Under the pieces are notes generated by a model. It saw only the letters and a program-made list of their open reading frames with translations. It did not search any database and was not told where the DNA came from. A DNA stretch of 64,000 bases, taken from assembly GCF_013267355.1 (NCBI RefSeq), contig NZ_CP053984.1, positions 1 to 64,000 of the forward strand, in the 5' to 3' direction. The DNA comes from Achromobacter pestifer. GTDB taxonomy: Bacteria; Pseudomonadota; Gammaproteobacteria; Burkholderiales; Burkholderiaceae_B. Below are positions 1-6,599 of the stretch, one piece after another. Each line of letters starts with the position of its first letter. Position 1 is the stretch's first letter. The translations under genes were made by a program, and so were the position numbers.

Positions 1-137
1 TGCGGCGCGAGCTGGAAGCGGCCGCCGCGCAGCTCGCCGCGCCGATCCGCGAAGCGCGGCGCGTGTCGTACATGAACATCGTGGCGGCCGGCATGGCGGT
101 TTTCGCGGCCGCCCTCGCGTTGTGGGCATCGCTGTAG
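1..137 (+). CDS. traM: C-terminal end of a conjugation gene, probably TraM (partial)
   Basis: An open frame enters from the left edge (first full codon at base 3) and stops with TAG at 135-137. The 44 visible residues are an Ala/Glu/Arg-rich, coiled-coil-like stretch followed by a hydrophobic segment of about 18 residues at the very C-terminus, so the protein is probably tail-anchored in the inner membrane. In IncP-1 plasmids the traK-traL-traM operon runs toward kfrC from the oriT side and ends here, and strand and position fit traM. The identification rests on gene order plus the membrane tail, because too little sequence is present for a confident family match. Confidence 0.5.
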   Translation, partial: RRELEAAAAQLAAPIREARRVSYMNIVAAGMAVFAAALALWASL

Positions 138-154
138 ATGGCGATGCGGGATCT

Positions 155-300
155 CATCGTCAGAAATGGCGATGGTCGACCGCGCCGGCGGCATCGCCGG
201 AACTGGCGAGGCTGGCCAGCCCCTTGCATCGTCGGGAATGACGGTGCTGCAGGATGCCGCCAGCGGCGGGCCTGCATCGCCGGAAACGGCGAGGCTCGAG
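155..300. repeat. Cluster of four dispersed IncP palindromes
   Basis: Four copies of an interrupted palindrome, roughly CATCG-YCRGAANYGG-CGATG, lie at 155-174, 192-210, 228-246 and 275-294. Three are followed directly by a six-base palindrome: GTCGAC at 175-180, CTGCAG at 247-252 and CTCGAG at 295-300. The same unit recurs in klcB, beside oriV and at 26855. The copies fill the space between the convergent traM and kfrC genes. No function is known to me. Confidence 0.8.
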
Positions 301-301
301 G

Positions 302-332
302 AAAAAGCCCGGCAGTGCCGGGCTTTCGTTTT
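302..332. terminator. Bidirectional terminator between traM and kfrC
   Basis: Inverted arms AAAGCCCGGC (304-313) and GCCGGGCTTT (317-326) form a GC-rich hairpin with an A-run before it and T-runs after it. It can act for the plus-strand tra operon and for the minus-strand kfr operon. The kfrC stop codon (331-333) abuts it. Confidence 0.8.
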
Positions 333-966
333 AGACGGGCCGCGTGAGGCCCAAGCTCTGCGACCGGCCTGGTCGCTCCAGGGCCTGCGCCTGCTTTCGC
401 TCCTGCTCTTCGCGGCGTTGCAGCGCCTGGTGCCGGCGTGCCGCCTCGCGCATGGCATCCCAATCGGCCGCCAGCTCGGGTTTCTCGGCGCGCATCTTGC
501 GGGTCGCCAGCTCTTCGACCTTCGGTGAGTGCAGGCCCATGCCTTCCTTGATCTCGCGGACGGCTTCCAGGCGCACGTGCAGGGACTGCAAGCGCGCCTG
601 CTGCTGCATCTGCTGGTTCTGCCAAGCGCGTTTCGCGCCAGGCCGGGACAGTAGGCCCGGCTGGTTGGCCTGGGTCTGCTGCAAGCGCGCCTGCTGACGG
701 TCGATCAGGTTTTCAAGCCGATCCTCGATGCGCTCCACCTGGTCGTGCTTGGCCTGAACGTACAGGGCAAGGGCTTCCTGGTAGGTCTGGTCGAGCGGGG
801 CGGCCTCCAGGGCCGCTTGCTGCTCGGCCTCTGTGGCTTCGGCAGCGGCCAGCAGGCCGTCGCCGGCGGCGTCGGTTCTGCTGGTCGTGCTTGTTGCGAA
901 GCCGGCGGATGCCGGCTGGATGCGGCGGGCGTCTGCCCGGCCGGCGGTGGGTGTGAGTCGTCTCAA
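331..966 (-). CDS. kfrC: KfrC-like coiled-coil protein
   Basis: 211 residues, rich in Glu, Gln, Arg and Ala, with a long predicted coiled coil from about residue 55 to the end. It is the last gene of the kfrA-kfrB-kfrC block, which is the IncP-1beta arrangement. The known role of this group is in plasmid localisation and stable maintenance together with KfrA. The start is a TTG at 966 preceded by GGAGGG, since no ATG lies at a suitable place. A perfect KorB operator lies just upstream at 981-993, suggesting KorB control or a partition contact. Assignment is by order, length and composition. Confidence 0.75.
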   Translation of the reverse strand: MRRLTPTAGRADARRIQPASAGFATSTTSRTDAAGDGLLAAAEATEAEQQAALEAAPLDQTYQEALALYVQAKHDQVERIEDRLENLIDRQQARLQQTQANQPGLLSRPGAKRAWQNQQMQQQARLQSLHVRLEAVREIKEGMGLHSPKVEELATRKMRAEKPELAADWDAMREAARRHQALQRREEQERKQAQALERPGRSQSLGLTRPV

Positions 967-980
967 GGCGTGGCCCTCCT

Positions 981-993
981 TTTAGCCGCTAAA
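981..993. promoter_or_regulatory. KorB operator (OB) between kfrB and kfrC
   Basis: Perfect match to the KorB operator, TTTAGCCGCTAAA, with an extra flanking T/A pair. It lies in the short gap between the kfrB stop (996) and the kfrC start (966). Confidence 0.9.
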
Positions 994-995
994 AG

Positions 996-1343
996 CTATC
1001 GGGACCGGCCTCGCGTGAGTTTCGGGGCCTCGGCGGCAACGGTTGCTTTGCCTTGCGCGCTGTAGCTGATGCTCTTTGCGCTCCCGATTTCAGGTACTTT
1101 ATCGAAATCTGACCGGGCGTGCATGACAAAGTTCTTGCCTACCTGCTGGTACACCTGGTTGTTGTCGGCGTGAACGATCACGCCGTCATGGGTCTGCTTC
1201 TTGTCGGCCTGCTGGGCCATGTACAGGTTGTAGATGCCGGGCTTCAATGCGCCAGCCTTGTCAACCTTCTGGTTGGCCCATGCCCCTTCTTGCTCGGTCT
1301 GAACGATGCGTTGGCCGTTCATGACCAAGAGGCGCTGTTTCAT
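996..1343 (-). CDS. kfrB: KfrB-like protein
   Basis: 115 residues, compact and not membrane-bound, matching in size and style the KfrB domain found in IncP-1 stability operons and fused to larger proteins elsewhere. It starts at ATG 1343 with a strong AAGGAG. It lies between kfrA and kfrC and is probably cotranscribed with kfrC downstream of the kfrA terminator. In IncP-1beta the kfr genes support plasmid stability and interact with KfrA; that role is inferred by position. Confidence 0.8.
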   Translation of the reverse strand: MKQRLLVMNGQRIVQTEQEGAWANQKVDKAGALKPGIYNLYMAQQADKKQTHDGVIVHADNNQVYQQVGKNFVMHARSDFDKVPEIGSAKSISYSAQGKATVAAEAPKLTRGRSR

Positions 1344-1413
1344 CGGGCGCTCCTTATCGTCGGTGTGGTCATTTCAAAATGTGGAATAGATGGGCCTCCT
1401 TGCCAGTCCAGCA

Positions 1414-1450
1414 AGAAAAAAGCCGACCTCGGCATGCGCGAGGCCGGCTT
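1414..1450 (-). terminator. Terminator after kfrA
   Basis: Reading the minus strand, arms AAGCCGGCCTCG and CGAGGTCGGCTT (1439-1450 and 1420-1431) form a 12-bp stem with one mismatch followed by a T-run. This is a classic intrinsic terminator between kfrA and kfrB. Confidence 0.85.
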
Positions 1451-1516
1451 TCCTCTCGTGGCCGGATGTGTAGTTCCAGGTTACACCCTCGATTTTATTG
1501 AAAACCGACCGAAATA

Positions 1517-2539
1517 TCAGGTCTTTTTCGCGCCGCCCGTCTTGCCCTTCTCCTGGGCCATGACGGTTTCCAGGGCTTCGAGCCGGCCGCGCAGGGTCGC
1601 GGCGTCCTCGCGGGCCTGGCTGGCCTCCTTGCGCGCGGCATCGCGCTCGGCCTGGGTGGCCGTCAAGCGTTCGGCCTGGCGGTGCGCTTCGGCCGCTGCT
1701 GCCTTGCGCTGCTCCTGGTGCGCCTCGCGCTCGGCTTCGGCCTTGGCCTGCACCTTTGCCAGCTCGCCCCGCACCTGGTCAAGCTGCCCGGCCGCCGCCT
1801 CGGTGGCCTTCTGCTGCTCGGCCAGCGCCGCCCGCGCCTGGTCGGTGGCCTGGTTGGCTCGCTCCAGGTCGGCGCGCAGCTCGCCGGCCCGGCGCTCGAT
1901 CTCCGTTGCCCGGCTGTTCGCGGCCGCCAGGTCGGCCCGCAGGGCCTCCGCCTGGTCGGCGCTCGCGGCGGCCTTCTCCTGGGCTTTGTCGCGCTCCGCT
2001 CGGGCTTGGCGGGCCTCCTGGTGGGCGTGATCCAGTTCCGTGCGCAGCTCGCCGGCTCTGGCCTCGGCCGTGGCCGCCCGCTCGCTGGCCGCTGCCAGCT
2101 TCTCGCGTAGCGCCCCAGCTTCCCCCTTGGCGTCGGTCTCTGCGGCCTCCAGGGCCTCGATACGGCCCTTGGCCTCGTCCAGCTCGCCGGTGAGCTGGTC
2201 GGCCAGCTCTGCGGCCTCCTGGCGCGCTGCCTCCATTTCCTGCCGGACGGCCTCCAGCGCCTCGCGCTCGGCGGCCAGCCGGTTGTTCGCCATTTCCAAG
2301 GCCACGGCCCACAAGTCGCCGCCCAGCTCGGCCAGCTTCTCGGTGATCGCCGCCGGTGCCGGCTCGCGGATCGGGGCCGCCTGGCTGGCCTTGCGTGCCC
2401 GCCATTCGTTCATCGCCTCGGAAATGGTCGTGAAGCTCCCGCCGCCGAGCTGCTTGCGCACGCTCGCCAGGGTCGGGTTCTGGCCGGCGGCGTCCAGCTC
2501 GTCGGCGACCGCAAATATCTGCTCTTTCGTGATTGCCAT
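1517..2539 (-). CDS. kfrA: KfrA transcriptional repressor / filament-forming protein
   Basis: 340 residues. The N-terminal part, about residues 1-60, carries a helix-turn-helix with the KfrA_N-type pattern around VRKQLGGGSFTTISEAMNEW. Residues about 80-325 are an almost unbroken alanine-rich coiled coil. KfrA is an autorepressor whose long alpha-helical tail multimerises and helps segregation of IncP plasmids. It starts at ATG 2539 after AAAGGAGG. Its own promoter and a perfect 15-bp inverted repeat operator lie directly upstream, together with KorB and degenerate KorA sites. Confidence 0.95.
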   Translation of the reverse strand: MAITKEQIFAVADELDAAGQNPTLASVRKQLGGGSFTTISEAMNEWRARKASQAAPIREPAPAAITEKLAELGGDLWAVALEMANNRLAAEREALEAVRQEMEAARQEAAELADQLTGELDEAKGRIEALEAAETDAKGEAGALREKLAAASERAATAEARAGELRTELDHAHQEARQARAERDKAQEKAAASADQAEALRADLAAANSRATEIERRAGELRADLERANQATDQARAALAEQQKATEAAAGQLDQVRGELAKVQAKAEAEREAHQEQRKAAAAEAHRQAERLTATQAERDAARKEASQAREDAATLRGRLEALETVMAQEKGKTGGAKKT

Positions 2540-2561
2540 GATCGGGCCTCCTTTCGGCCGG

Positions 2562-2610
2562 TGTTGTATGTTGTAGCGTGTAGCATACTACAACATACAA
2601 CATAGCGCAA
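2562..2610 (-). promoter_or_regulatory. kfrA promoter with KfrA operator
   Basis: On the minus strand, -35 TTGCGC (2605-2610) and -10 TATGCT (2582-2587) are separated by 17 bp. The perfect inverted repeat TGTTGTATGTTGTAG / CTACAACATACAACA (2562-2576 and 2588-2602, 11-bp spacer) spans the -10 and part of the spacer, as expected for the autorepressor KfrA. Confidence 0.85.
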
Positions 2611-2612
2611 GT

Positions 2613-2640
2613 GTTTAGCTGAACTTTTTTAGCGGCTAAA
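2613..2640. promoter_or_regulatory. Degenerate KorA operator plus KorB operator upstream of kfrA
   Basis: GTTTAGCTGAAC (2613-2624) is one base from the KorA operator GTTTAGCTAAAC. TTTAGCGGCTAAA (2628-2640) is a perfect KorB operator. Confidence 0.8.
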
Positions 2641-2670
2641 ACGGGCCAGCCCGGCGCTGGGCGCGCAGGC

Positions 2671-2698
2671 AAAAAAAAGCCCCGCTCGATGGCGGGGC
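2671..2698 (-). terminator. Terminator of the korA-incC-korB operon
   Basis: Minus-strand arms GCCCCGC (2692-2698) and GCGGGGC (2679-2685) are followed by eight T residues, about 40 bp past the korB stop. Confidence 0.9.
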
Positions 2699-2738
2699 GC
2701 AGGGGTGCGGGGGCGGCGGGGTCTGGTGCAGGGGGGGT

Positions 2739-3797
2739 CTAGCCCTCCAGCAGCGCGACAAGCTGCACTTTGCCAAGGTCGGCCTCGAACTCCTGGCCGT
2801 CATCCTCGTACTTGAGCCAGGCCCAGCCCTCGGCCGGCGGCCGGCGGTTGAGGATCAGGCGGGCCGGGCGGTCGTCGTGCGTGACCTGGATGATCGCTTT
2901 CTTGAGCTTGTCCGGGTCGGGTTCCTTCGGCTCCTTCTTCTTGGCGTCATCCTCCGGGCCTTGCCCGTCGCCCTCGGCCTCGCCATCCGTCTTGCCGCTG
3001 AACGCATCGACGGTGTTGGGGTCGCGGTCGCCTTCCTGGTGGCGCTTGTCCTCCAGGTACTCGCGCAGCAGCTTGACCGATCCGCGCGTCAGCTCCTGGC
3101 TGTCGTCGGCCAGCCACGCACCCACTTCCTCGGGGTTCTTCTTGAACGCCGTCACCAACTCGTTGATGACGGTCACATCCTTGGCGCGGCCAGTGTTGAA
3201 CGCCTCGGCAATCGGTTCGGGCAAGTCCAGCAGCGTGACGTGCTGTGTGACGAACGCCGGCGACTTGCCGATCTCCTTGGCGATCTCCGACTTCTTCTTG
3301 CCCTTCGCCAGCTCGCGGCCGATGAAGTCCGCGATCTCGCGGGCCGTCAGTTCGTTGCGTTGCAGGTTCTCGATTACCTGGTCGGCCTCGTTGTAGTCGT
3401 TGTCGATGAAAGCCGGGATGGTGGTCTTGTCGGCCCATTTCGAGCCACGGTAGCGCCGCGCACCGTGGTTGATGAGGTAGCGGCCCGGCGCGTCCGGGTT
3501 CTCGCGCACGCTGATGGGCGACTTCACGCCGCGCAGCTTGATCGTCTCGCCGATCTCGGCGATGGACTCCGGCGAGAAGCCGGGGTTGTCCGCCGTGCGC
3601 GGCTGGTGCGGGTCTTCGTCGATGAGGTCAAGCGGCAGCTCCTGCGGGCCGCCAGGGGCCGCATTCGCGGCCTGTGGCTCGTCCAGCAAGCTCGACAGGT
3701 CGCCGAGGCCATCCAGGCCCAGCCCGCCGCCCTTGGGCTTCTCTGCGGCCGCTTGCGGGGCCTTCTTCTTGGCGTTGGTCTTTACGGCGCTGGTCAT
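2739..3797 (-). CDS. korB: KorB: global repressor and ParB-type partition protein
   Basis: 352 residues. A basic, low-complexity N-terminus is followed by a ParB/Spo0J-like core with the helix-turn-helix around residues 165-190 (AKEIGKSPAFVTQHVTLL). After an acidic linker comes a compact C-terminal dimerisation domain. KorB binds TTTAGCSGCTAAA sites across the plasmid, represses the kor, trf, trb and kle genes, and works with IncC for partition. The start chosen is ATG 3797, because the much longer open frame upstream overlaps incC in another frame. The ATG overlaps the incC stop as ATGA, implying coupled translation. Confidence 0.97.
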   Translation of the reverse strand: MTSAVKTNAKKKAPQAAAEKPKGGGLGLDGLGDLSSLLDEPQAANAAPGGPQELPLDLIDEDPHQPRTADNPGFSPESIAEIGETIKLRGVKSPISVRENPDAPGRYLINHGARRYRGSKWADKTTIPAFIDNDYNEADQVIENLQRNELTAREIADFIGRELAKGKKKSEIAKEIGKSPAFVTQHVTLLDLPEPIAEAFNTGRAKDVTVINELVTAFKKNPEEVGAWLADDSQELTRGSVKLLREYLEDKRHQEGDRDPNTVDAFSGKTDGEAEGDGQGPEDDAKKKEPKEPDPDKLKKAIIQVTHDDRPARLILNRRPPAEGWAWLKYEDDGQEFEADLGKVQLVALLEG

Positions 3798-4876
3798 TGC
3801 GCGATCTCCATCTTCGTGAACACGTAATCCGCCAGGGCGCGCACTTCCTGGGTGGCCTTGCGCGCAGCGGTTTTCTTGATCTTCCACACTGGCATCTGCT
3901 CGCCCAGCGCCTCCGCGATACTGTCTCGCGCGCCGACACTGAACGGCAAGATCAGTTGCGGATATGCCTGCTGCAAGGTCGCCAGGTTGCTGACGTGGCG
4001 CGGCTTCCGCGCGTCCACCTTGTTCGGCACCATGCCGAGAAAGCGCAGCTTCGGGTTTTGCTTGCGCAGGTTGCCGATGACGGCAACCATCTTCTTCATG
4101 CCTTGCAAGCTGTACGCCTCCATTTCGACCGGCGAAAGCATGTAGTCGGCGGCCAGCACGGCCGCCGTCATGGCAACGCCAAGGGAAGGGGCGGTGTCGA
4201 TCAGGCACACGTCGAAGAACTCGCCTAGCGCCGCGATGCTGGCCCGCAGCGCGCCGGCGGCCTGGGCCAAGTCCATCTTGTCCAGGTTGGCCAGGCTGGC
4301 ATCGGCCGCGATCAGCGCCAGGCCGTCATCCTCCCGGCCAGCGAACCAGGCGCGCAGCTCGTCGCCGCCGGCGGTGAACATGCGACTGGCGGGATAGCCC
4401 GAGTCGTGGCCGGCCAGCGTCCAGCTTGCATTGCCCTGGGTGTCCAGGTCGATCACTGCAACCCGAAGGCCGCGCTCCTGGAAGTCGAACGCCAGGTGGC
4501 AGGTTGCGAAGGTCTTGCCCTGTCCGCCTTTCTGAATTGCCGTGACCAGTGTTTTCATGAGTTGGGTTCCTGTTTCCTCTTTCCCTTGGCGTCGGCTTCC
4601 CAACGCTTGACGATGAACGCTTGATGCTCCGGCAGTACCGCCGTCACCCGCGCGAAGCCCTGCGGGAGCACTTCCCCCGCCGCTGCCCACACGCGACTGA
4701 CCGCTTGCGATACCGCCCCCTTGGTCAGCCCCAGCGAGGCCACAAACTCGGCCTGGGGCCTTCCATCGACCAGCACGCCGCGCGCTATGTCGATGGTCTG
4801 TTGCCCGATCTCCAGGCCCTTGATCGCCGCCTGGAATTGGGCTTCGGTTAGCCGTTTCTTCATGGAGAACACCCAT
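3794..4876 (-). CDS. incC: IncC: ParA-type partition ATPase (long form IncC1, internal start for IncC2)
   Basis: The long product IncC1 (360 residues) starts at ATG 4876, upstream of and overlapping korA in a different frame. The short product IncC2 (254 residues) starts at ATG 4558, where its ATG overlaps the korA stop as ATGA. The short form opens directly into the deviant Walker A motif QKGGQGKT, with a later switch region FDVCLIDTAPS. IncC is the ATPase partner of KorB in active partition and also strengthens KorB repression. Overlapping korA with an alternative reading frame is a recognised IncP feature and not an annotation error. Confidence 0.95.
   Translation of the reverse strand: MGVLHEETANRSPIPGGDQGPGDRATDHRHSARRAGRWKAPGRVCGLAGADQGGGIASGQSRVGSGGGSAPAGLRAGDGGTAGASSVHRQALGSRRQGKEETGTQLMKTLVTAIQKGGQGKTFATCHLAFDFQERGLRVAVIDLDTQGNASWTLAGHDSGYPASRMFTAGGDELRAWFAGREDDGLALIAADASLANLDKMDLAQAAGALRASIAALGEFFDVCLIDTAPSLGVAMTAAVLAADYMLSPVEMEAYSLQGMKKMVAVIGNLRKQNPKLRFLGMVPNKVDARKPRHVSNLATLQQAYPQLILPFSVGARDSIAEALGEQMPVWKIKKTAARKATQEVRALADYVFTKMEIAQ
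4555..4863 (-). CDS. korA: KorA: global transcriptional repressor
   Basis: 102 residues. A helix-turn-helix lies at about 37-60 (QAEFVASLGLTKGAVSQAVSRVW). The C-terminal dimerisation segment around GFARVTAVLPEHQAFIVKRW is shared with TrbA and KlcB in this window. It binds GTTTAGCTAAAC sites overlapping -10 boxes of the kor, kle, klc and trfA promoters. The start is ATG 4863; an in-frame extension of eight codons is less likely because the known family begins MKKRLTE. It is the first gene of the korA-incC-korB operon. Confidence 0.97.
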   Translation of the reverse strand: MKKRLTEAQFQAAIKGLEIGQQTIDIARGVLVDGRPQAEFVASLGLTKGAVSQAVSRVWAAAGEVLPQGFARVTAVLPEHQAFIVKRWEADAKGKRKQEPNS

Positions 4877-4935
4877 ATAAACTCCACACCCGGTTGTTGA
4901 ACAAAAGGCGGTGCCAGCCGCCGACCATGTGCAGA

Positions 4936-4981
4936 AGTTTAGCTAAACTCGCCGGGCGCGTCAAGCCTTTTAGCGGCTAAA
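4936..4981 (-). promoter_or_regulatory. korA operon promoter with KorA and KorB operators
   Basis: Minus strand -35 TTGACG (4959-4964) and -10 TAAACT (4936-4941) with a 17-bp spacer. The perfect KorA site GTTTAGCTAAAC (4937-4948) overlaps the -10, and the perfect KorB site TTTAGCGGCTAAA (4969-4981) lies just upstream of the -35. This is the standard autoregulated IncP central control promoter. Confidence 0.95.
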
Positions 4982-4983
4982 AA

Positions 4984-5394
4984 TCACCCCTTCTTGGCGT
5001 CATCCGAATACAGCGCGGCTAGGCGCTTGAGGTCGTCGGGGCCTTGCTGAACCTCGACCACCCGCATTCCGTAGCGCCCCATCTGCGACGCGGCGCGCGA
5101 AACTGCGAGCTGCTGCGCGTGGTCGGCGCTCACGAAGAACGTCATCAACGGCCCCACGGTGCGCGTGCCGCCGCTCGCAAAGCACACGTCGAACGAACCG
5201 CCATGCACATGCGGATCGACGCCTTCAACGAGCCGCCAGGGGTCAAGGCCCCATTCCTCGGATTGCGCGCTGTACCAATAGGCCGGCGCATCGCCGTTCA
5301 AATCGCTGGCCGCGTACTCGCGCACCAGGACGGCCACGCGGCCCGTGGTTGGCTCCACGAATCCCGGCGGGTAGGGCAGGGTCTGTTTTTTCAT
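4984..5394 (-). CDS. kleF: KleF, IncP stable-inheritance protein
   Basis: 136 residues, soluble, with no recognisable catalytic motif. It lies directly behind kleE with one base between the kleE stop and the ATG region, so the pair is an operon. KleE and KleF are conserved in IncP-1 control regions and implicated in stable inheritance, but their biochemistry is not known. The C-terminus carries the dispersed GACGCCAAG motif just before the stop. Assignment is by position and sequence style. Confidence 0.85.
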   Translation of the reverse strand: MKKQTLPYPPGFVEPTTGRVAVLVREYAASDLNGDAPAYWYSAQSEEWGLDPWRLVEGVDPHVHGGSFDVCFASGGTRTVGPLMTFFVSADHAQQLAVSRAASQMGRYGMRVVEVQQGPDDLKRLAALYSDDAKKG

Positions 5395-5395
5395 G

Positions 5396-5722
5396 TCAAA
5401 GCCCCTTCGGCTTGTAGATCGAAACGAAGTAGGTGATCGCGGTCAGCACCGCGAAGTACACCAGGAACGACCAGCCGGCATACACGCCAGGCGTGTTCCA
5501 GTGGTAGAGCATCCGCACGAACTGAAAGAAGGTGGCAATCGACAGCACCCACTTGAGGATCGGCCAGACCAACACGGTCGCCACCCATACGAACTTGACC
5601 AGGCCGGCCAGCAGGCCAGCACCGGGGGCCTTGTTGGGGGCAGCAGGCGCGGCGGCAGGCTCCACCGGCGCGGGCGCGGCGGGCTGCTCGATCTCCTTGG
5701 GGAACTTGATGATGTTGGACAT
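5396..5722 (-). CDS. kleE: KleE, small membrane protein of the kle locus
   Basis: 108 residues. The N-terminal MSNIIKFPKE is followed by an Ala/Pro-rich linker and then two or three hydrophobic segments (about 43-65 and 80-102), so it is an inner-membrane protein. The start is ATG 5722 with GGAGGG upstream; a longer frame of 28 codons has no ribosome site. It precedes kleF. Confidence 0.87.
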   Translation of the reverse strand: MSNIIKFPKEIEQPAAPAPVEPAAAPAAPNKAPGAGLLAGLVKFVWVATVLVWPILKWVLSIATFFQFVRMLYHWNTPGVYAGWSFLVYFAVLTAITYFVSIYKPKGL

Positions 5723-5807
5723 AGCTTGACCCTCCACGCGCTTACGTGTTGAATGCTGGGTGCTCCCACTCGGAAGCATGGTTACGGTGTGCCAGCACCA
5801 GGCCAAG

Positions 5808-5829
5808 CGCCCCGGATCACTCCGGGGCG
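5808..5829. other. Hairpin between kleA and kleE
   Basis: Perfect 8-bp arms CGCCCCGG (5808-5815) and CCGGGGCG (5822-5829). There is no clear T-run on either side, so it may be an RNA-processing or attenuation structure and not a full terminator. Confidence 0.5.
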
Positions 5830-5899
5830 TTCCTCCACCTGGGGCCGCCCTTGATCTTGCCTCGGCTCACGCAATACTCCCTTCTTGGCGTCCTCGATA

Positions 5900-5923
5900 G
5901 GCCCGGCCGTTGCCGACCGGGCC
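5900..5923. other. Hairpin just after kleA
   Basis: Arms GGCCCGG (5900-5906) and CCGGGCC (5917-5923) lie a few bases beyond the kleA stop. The downstream T content is weak, so this is only a possible terminator. Confidence 0.45.
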
Positions 5924-5931
5924 ATGTGCTC

Positions 5932-6168
5932 TTACCAGCCGGCCCGGCGCTTGGCCTGCTCGACGGCTTCCATCGACCAATGGCCCTTGGCCTGCCCCTC
6001 CAGGGAGCATCCGGCGAAGTACGCCTTGCCGCGCAGTTCCTCGGCTTTGCGCACCAGCTCGGCCGCCTCGGCCATCATGGCCGCGATCTCGTCACGGCGG
6101 GCCGGGAAGTCGGTCGCTGCCGCGCCCTCCAGCTCGTCAATCCAGGGCATGATCTTGTTGTCGCTCAT
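5932..6168 (-). CDS. kleA: KleA, coiled-coil stable-inheritance protein
   Basis: 78 residues, an acidic helical protein with the heptad-like region DEIAAMMAEAAELVRKAEELRGKAYFAG. KleA of IncP plasmids is a small antiparallel helical dimer of unknown molecular role in the kle stability locus. The start is ATG 6168. The gene sits behind a KorA/KorC/KorB-controlled promoter whose leader is almost duplicated in front of klcA. Confidence 0.85.
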   Translation of the reverse strand: MSDNKIMPWIDELEGAAATDFPARRDEIAAMMAEAAELVRKAEELRGKAYFAGCSLEGQAKGHWSMEAVEQAKRRAGW

Positions 6169-6270
6169 CGGACTTTCTCCGGTAGTTGACCTGGGCGATG
6201 TGCCCGGCCTTCAAGTGCTATATTAGGGCAAAATGCCCTAGCCTGTCAAGCACTTTAGCTAAACTTTTTT
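6166..6270. repeat. Promoter/leader repeat, kleA copy
   Basis: About 105 bp, from the start codon through the KorC and KorA operators, nearly identical to 8509-8613 in front of klcA. Differences are a few point changes and a one-base length change near the -35 box. Confidence 0.9.
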
Positions 6271-6310
6271 CGCTTTACCGGAATCCGAAGGCTAAACTTT
6301 AGCCGCTAAA
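6220..6310 (-). promoter_or_regulatory. kleA promoter with KorC, KorA and KorB operators
   Basis: Minus-strand -35 TTGACA (6244-6249) and -10 TAATAT (6220-6225) are 18 bp apart. The KorC operator TAGGGCAAAATGCCCTA (6224-6240) fills the spacer and touches the -10. A KorA site, TTTAGCTAAAC (6254-6264), lies just upstream of the -35, and a perfect KorB site TTTAGCCGCTAAA lies at 6298-6310. Confidence 0.9.
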
Positions 6311-6325
6311 ACCTTTCCCTTGGCG

Positions 6326-6583
6326 TCAATCCTCTTTCCAGATCACGCCCAGCCCGGCCAGGTCGCACAGGATCGCCCATGCCGCATAGGGAATCGGGGT
6401 GTCCTCGCCGATCCAGCGGCGGATCGTGCGGTCGCCCTTCGCGCCCAGCCCCAGCGCCTTCGCGGCCTTGCTGCCGCTGAACCCGGCCAGGCGCAGCACC
6501 TCGCGGACTTCCTCGCCGGTCGGTTGTGCCCAGCGTTCGGCCGGCTTCAAGCACTCCAGCCGGATATTGGCGTCGTTCGTCAT
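6326..6583 (-). CDS. korC: KorC transcriptional repressor
   Basis: 85 residues with a helix-turn-helix at about 33-58 (FSGSKAAKALGLGAKGDRTIRRWIG). KorC represses the klc and kle promoters through the 17-bp TAGGGC-type sites seen at 6224-6240 and 8567-8583. The order klcA-klcB-korC is typical of IncP-1beta. It starts at ATG 6583 after AGGAG. Directly after its stop lies a copy of the dispersed GACGCCAAGGGAAA motif. Confidence 0.92.
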   Translation of the reverse strand: MTNDANIRLECLKPAERWAQPTGEEVREVLRLAGFSGSKAAKALGLGAKGDRTIRRWIGEDTPIPYAAWAILCDLAGLGVIWKED

Positions 6584-6599
6584 TCGTTCGTTCTCCTGG

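Noticed and set aside
1119..2030. Long plus-strand frames opposite kfrA and kfrB
   Set aside because: High GC makes long antisense frames; they show no family resemblance and oppose genes with good ribosome sites and operators.
2739..4208. A 489-codon frame as one large KorB protein
   Set aside because: The extra N-terminal part is incC read in another frame; the family start and the ATGA overlap fix the korB start at 3797.
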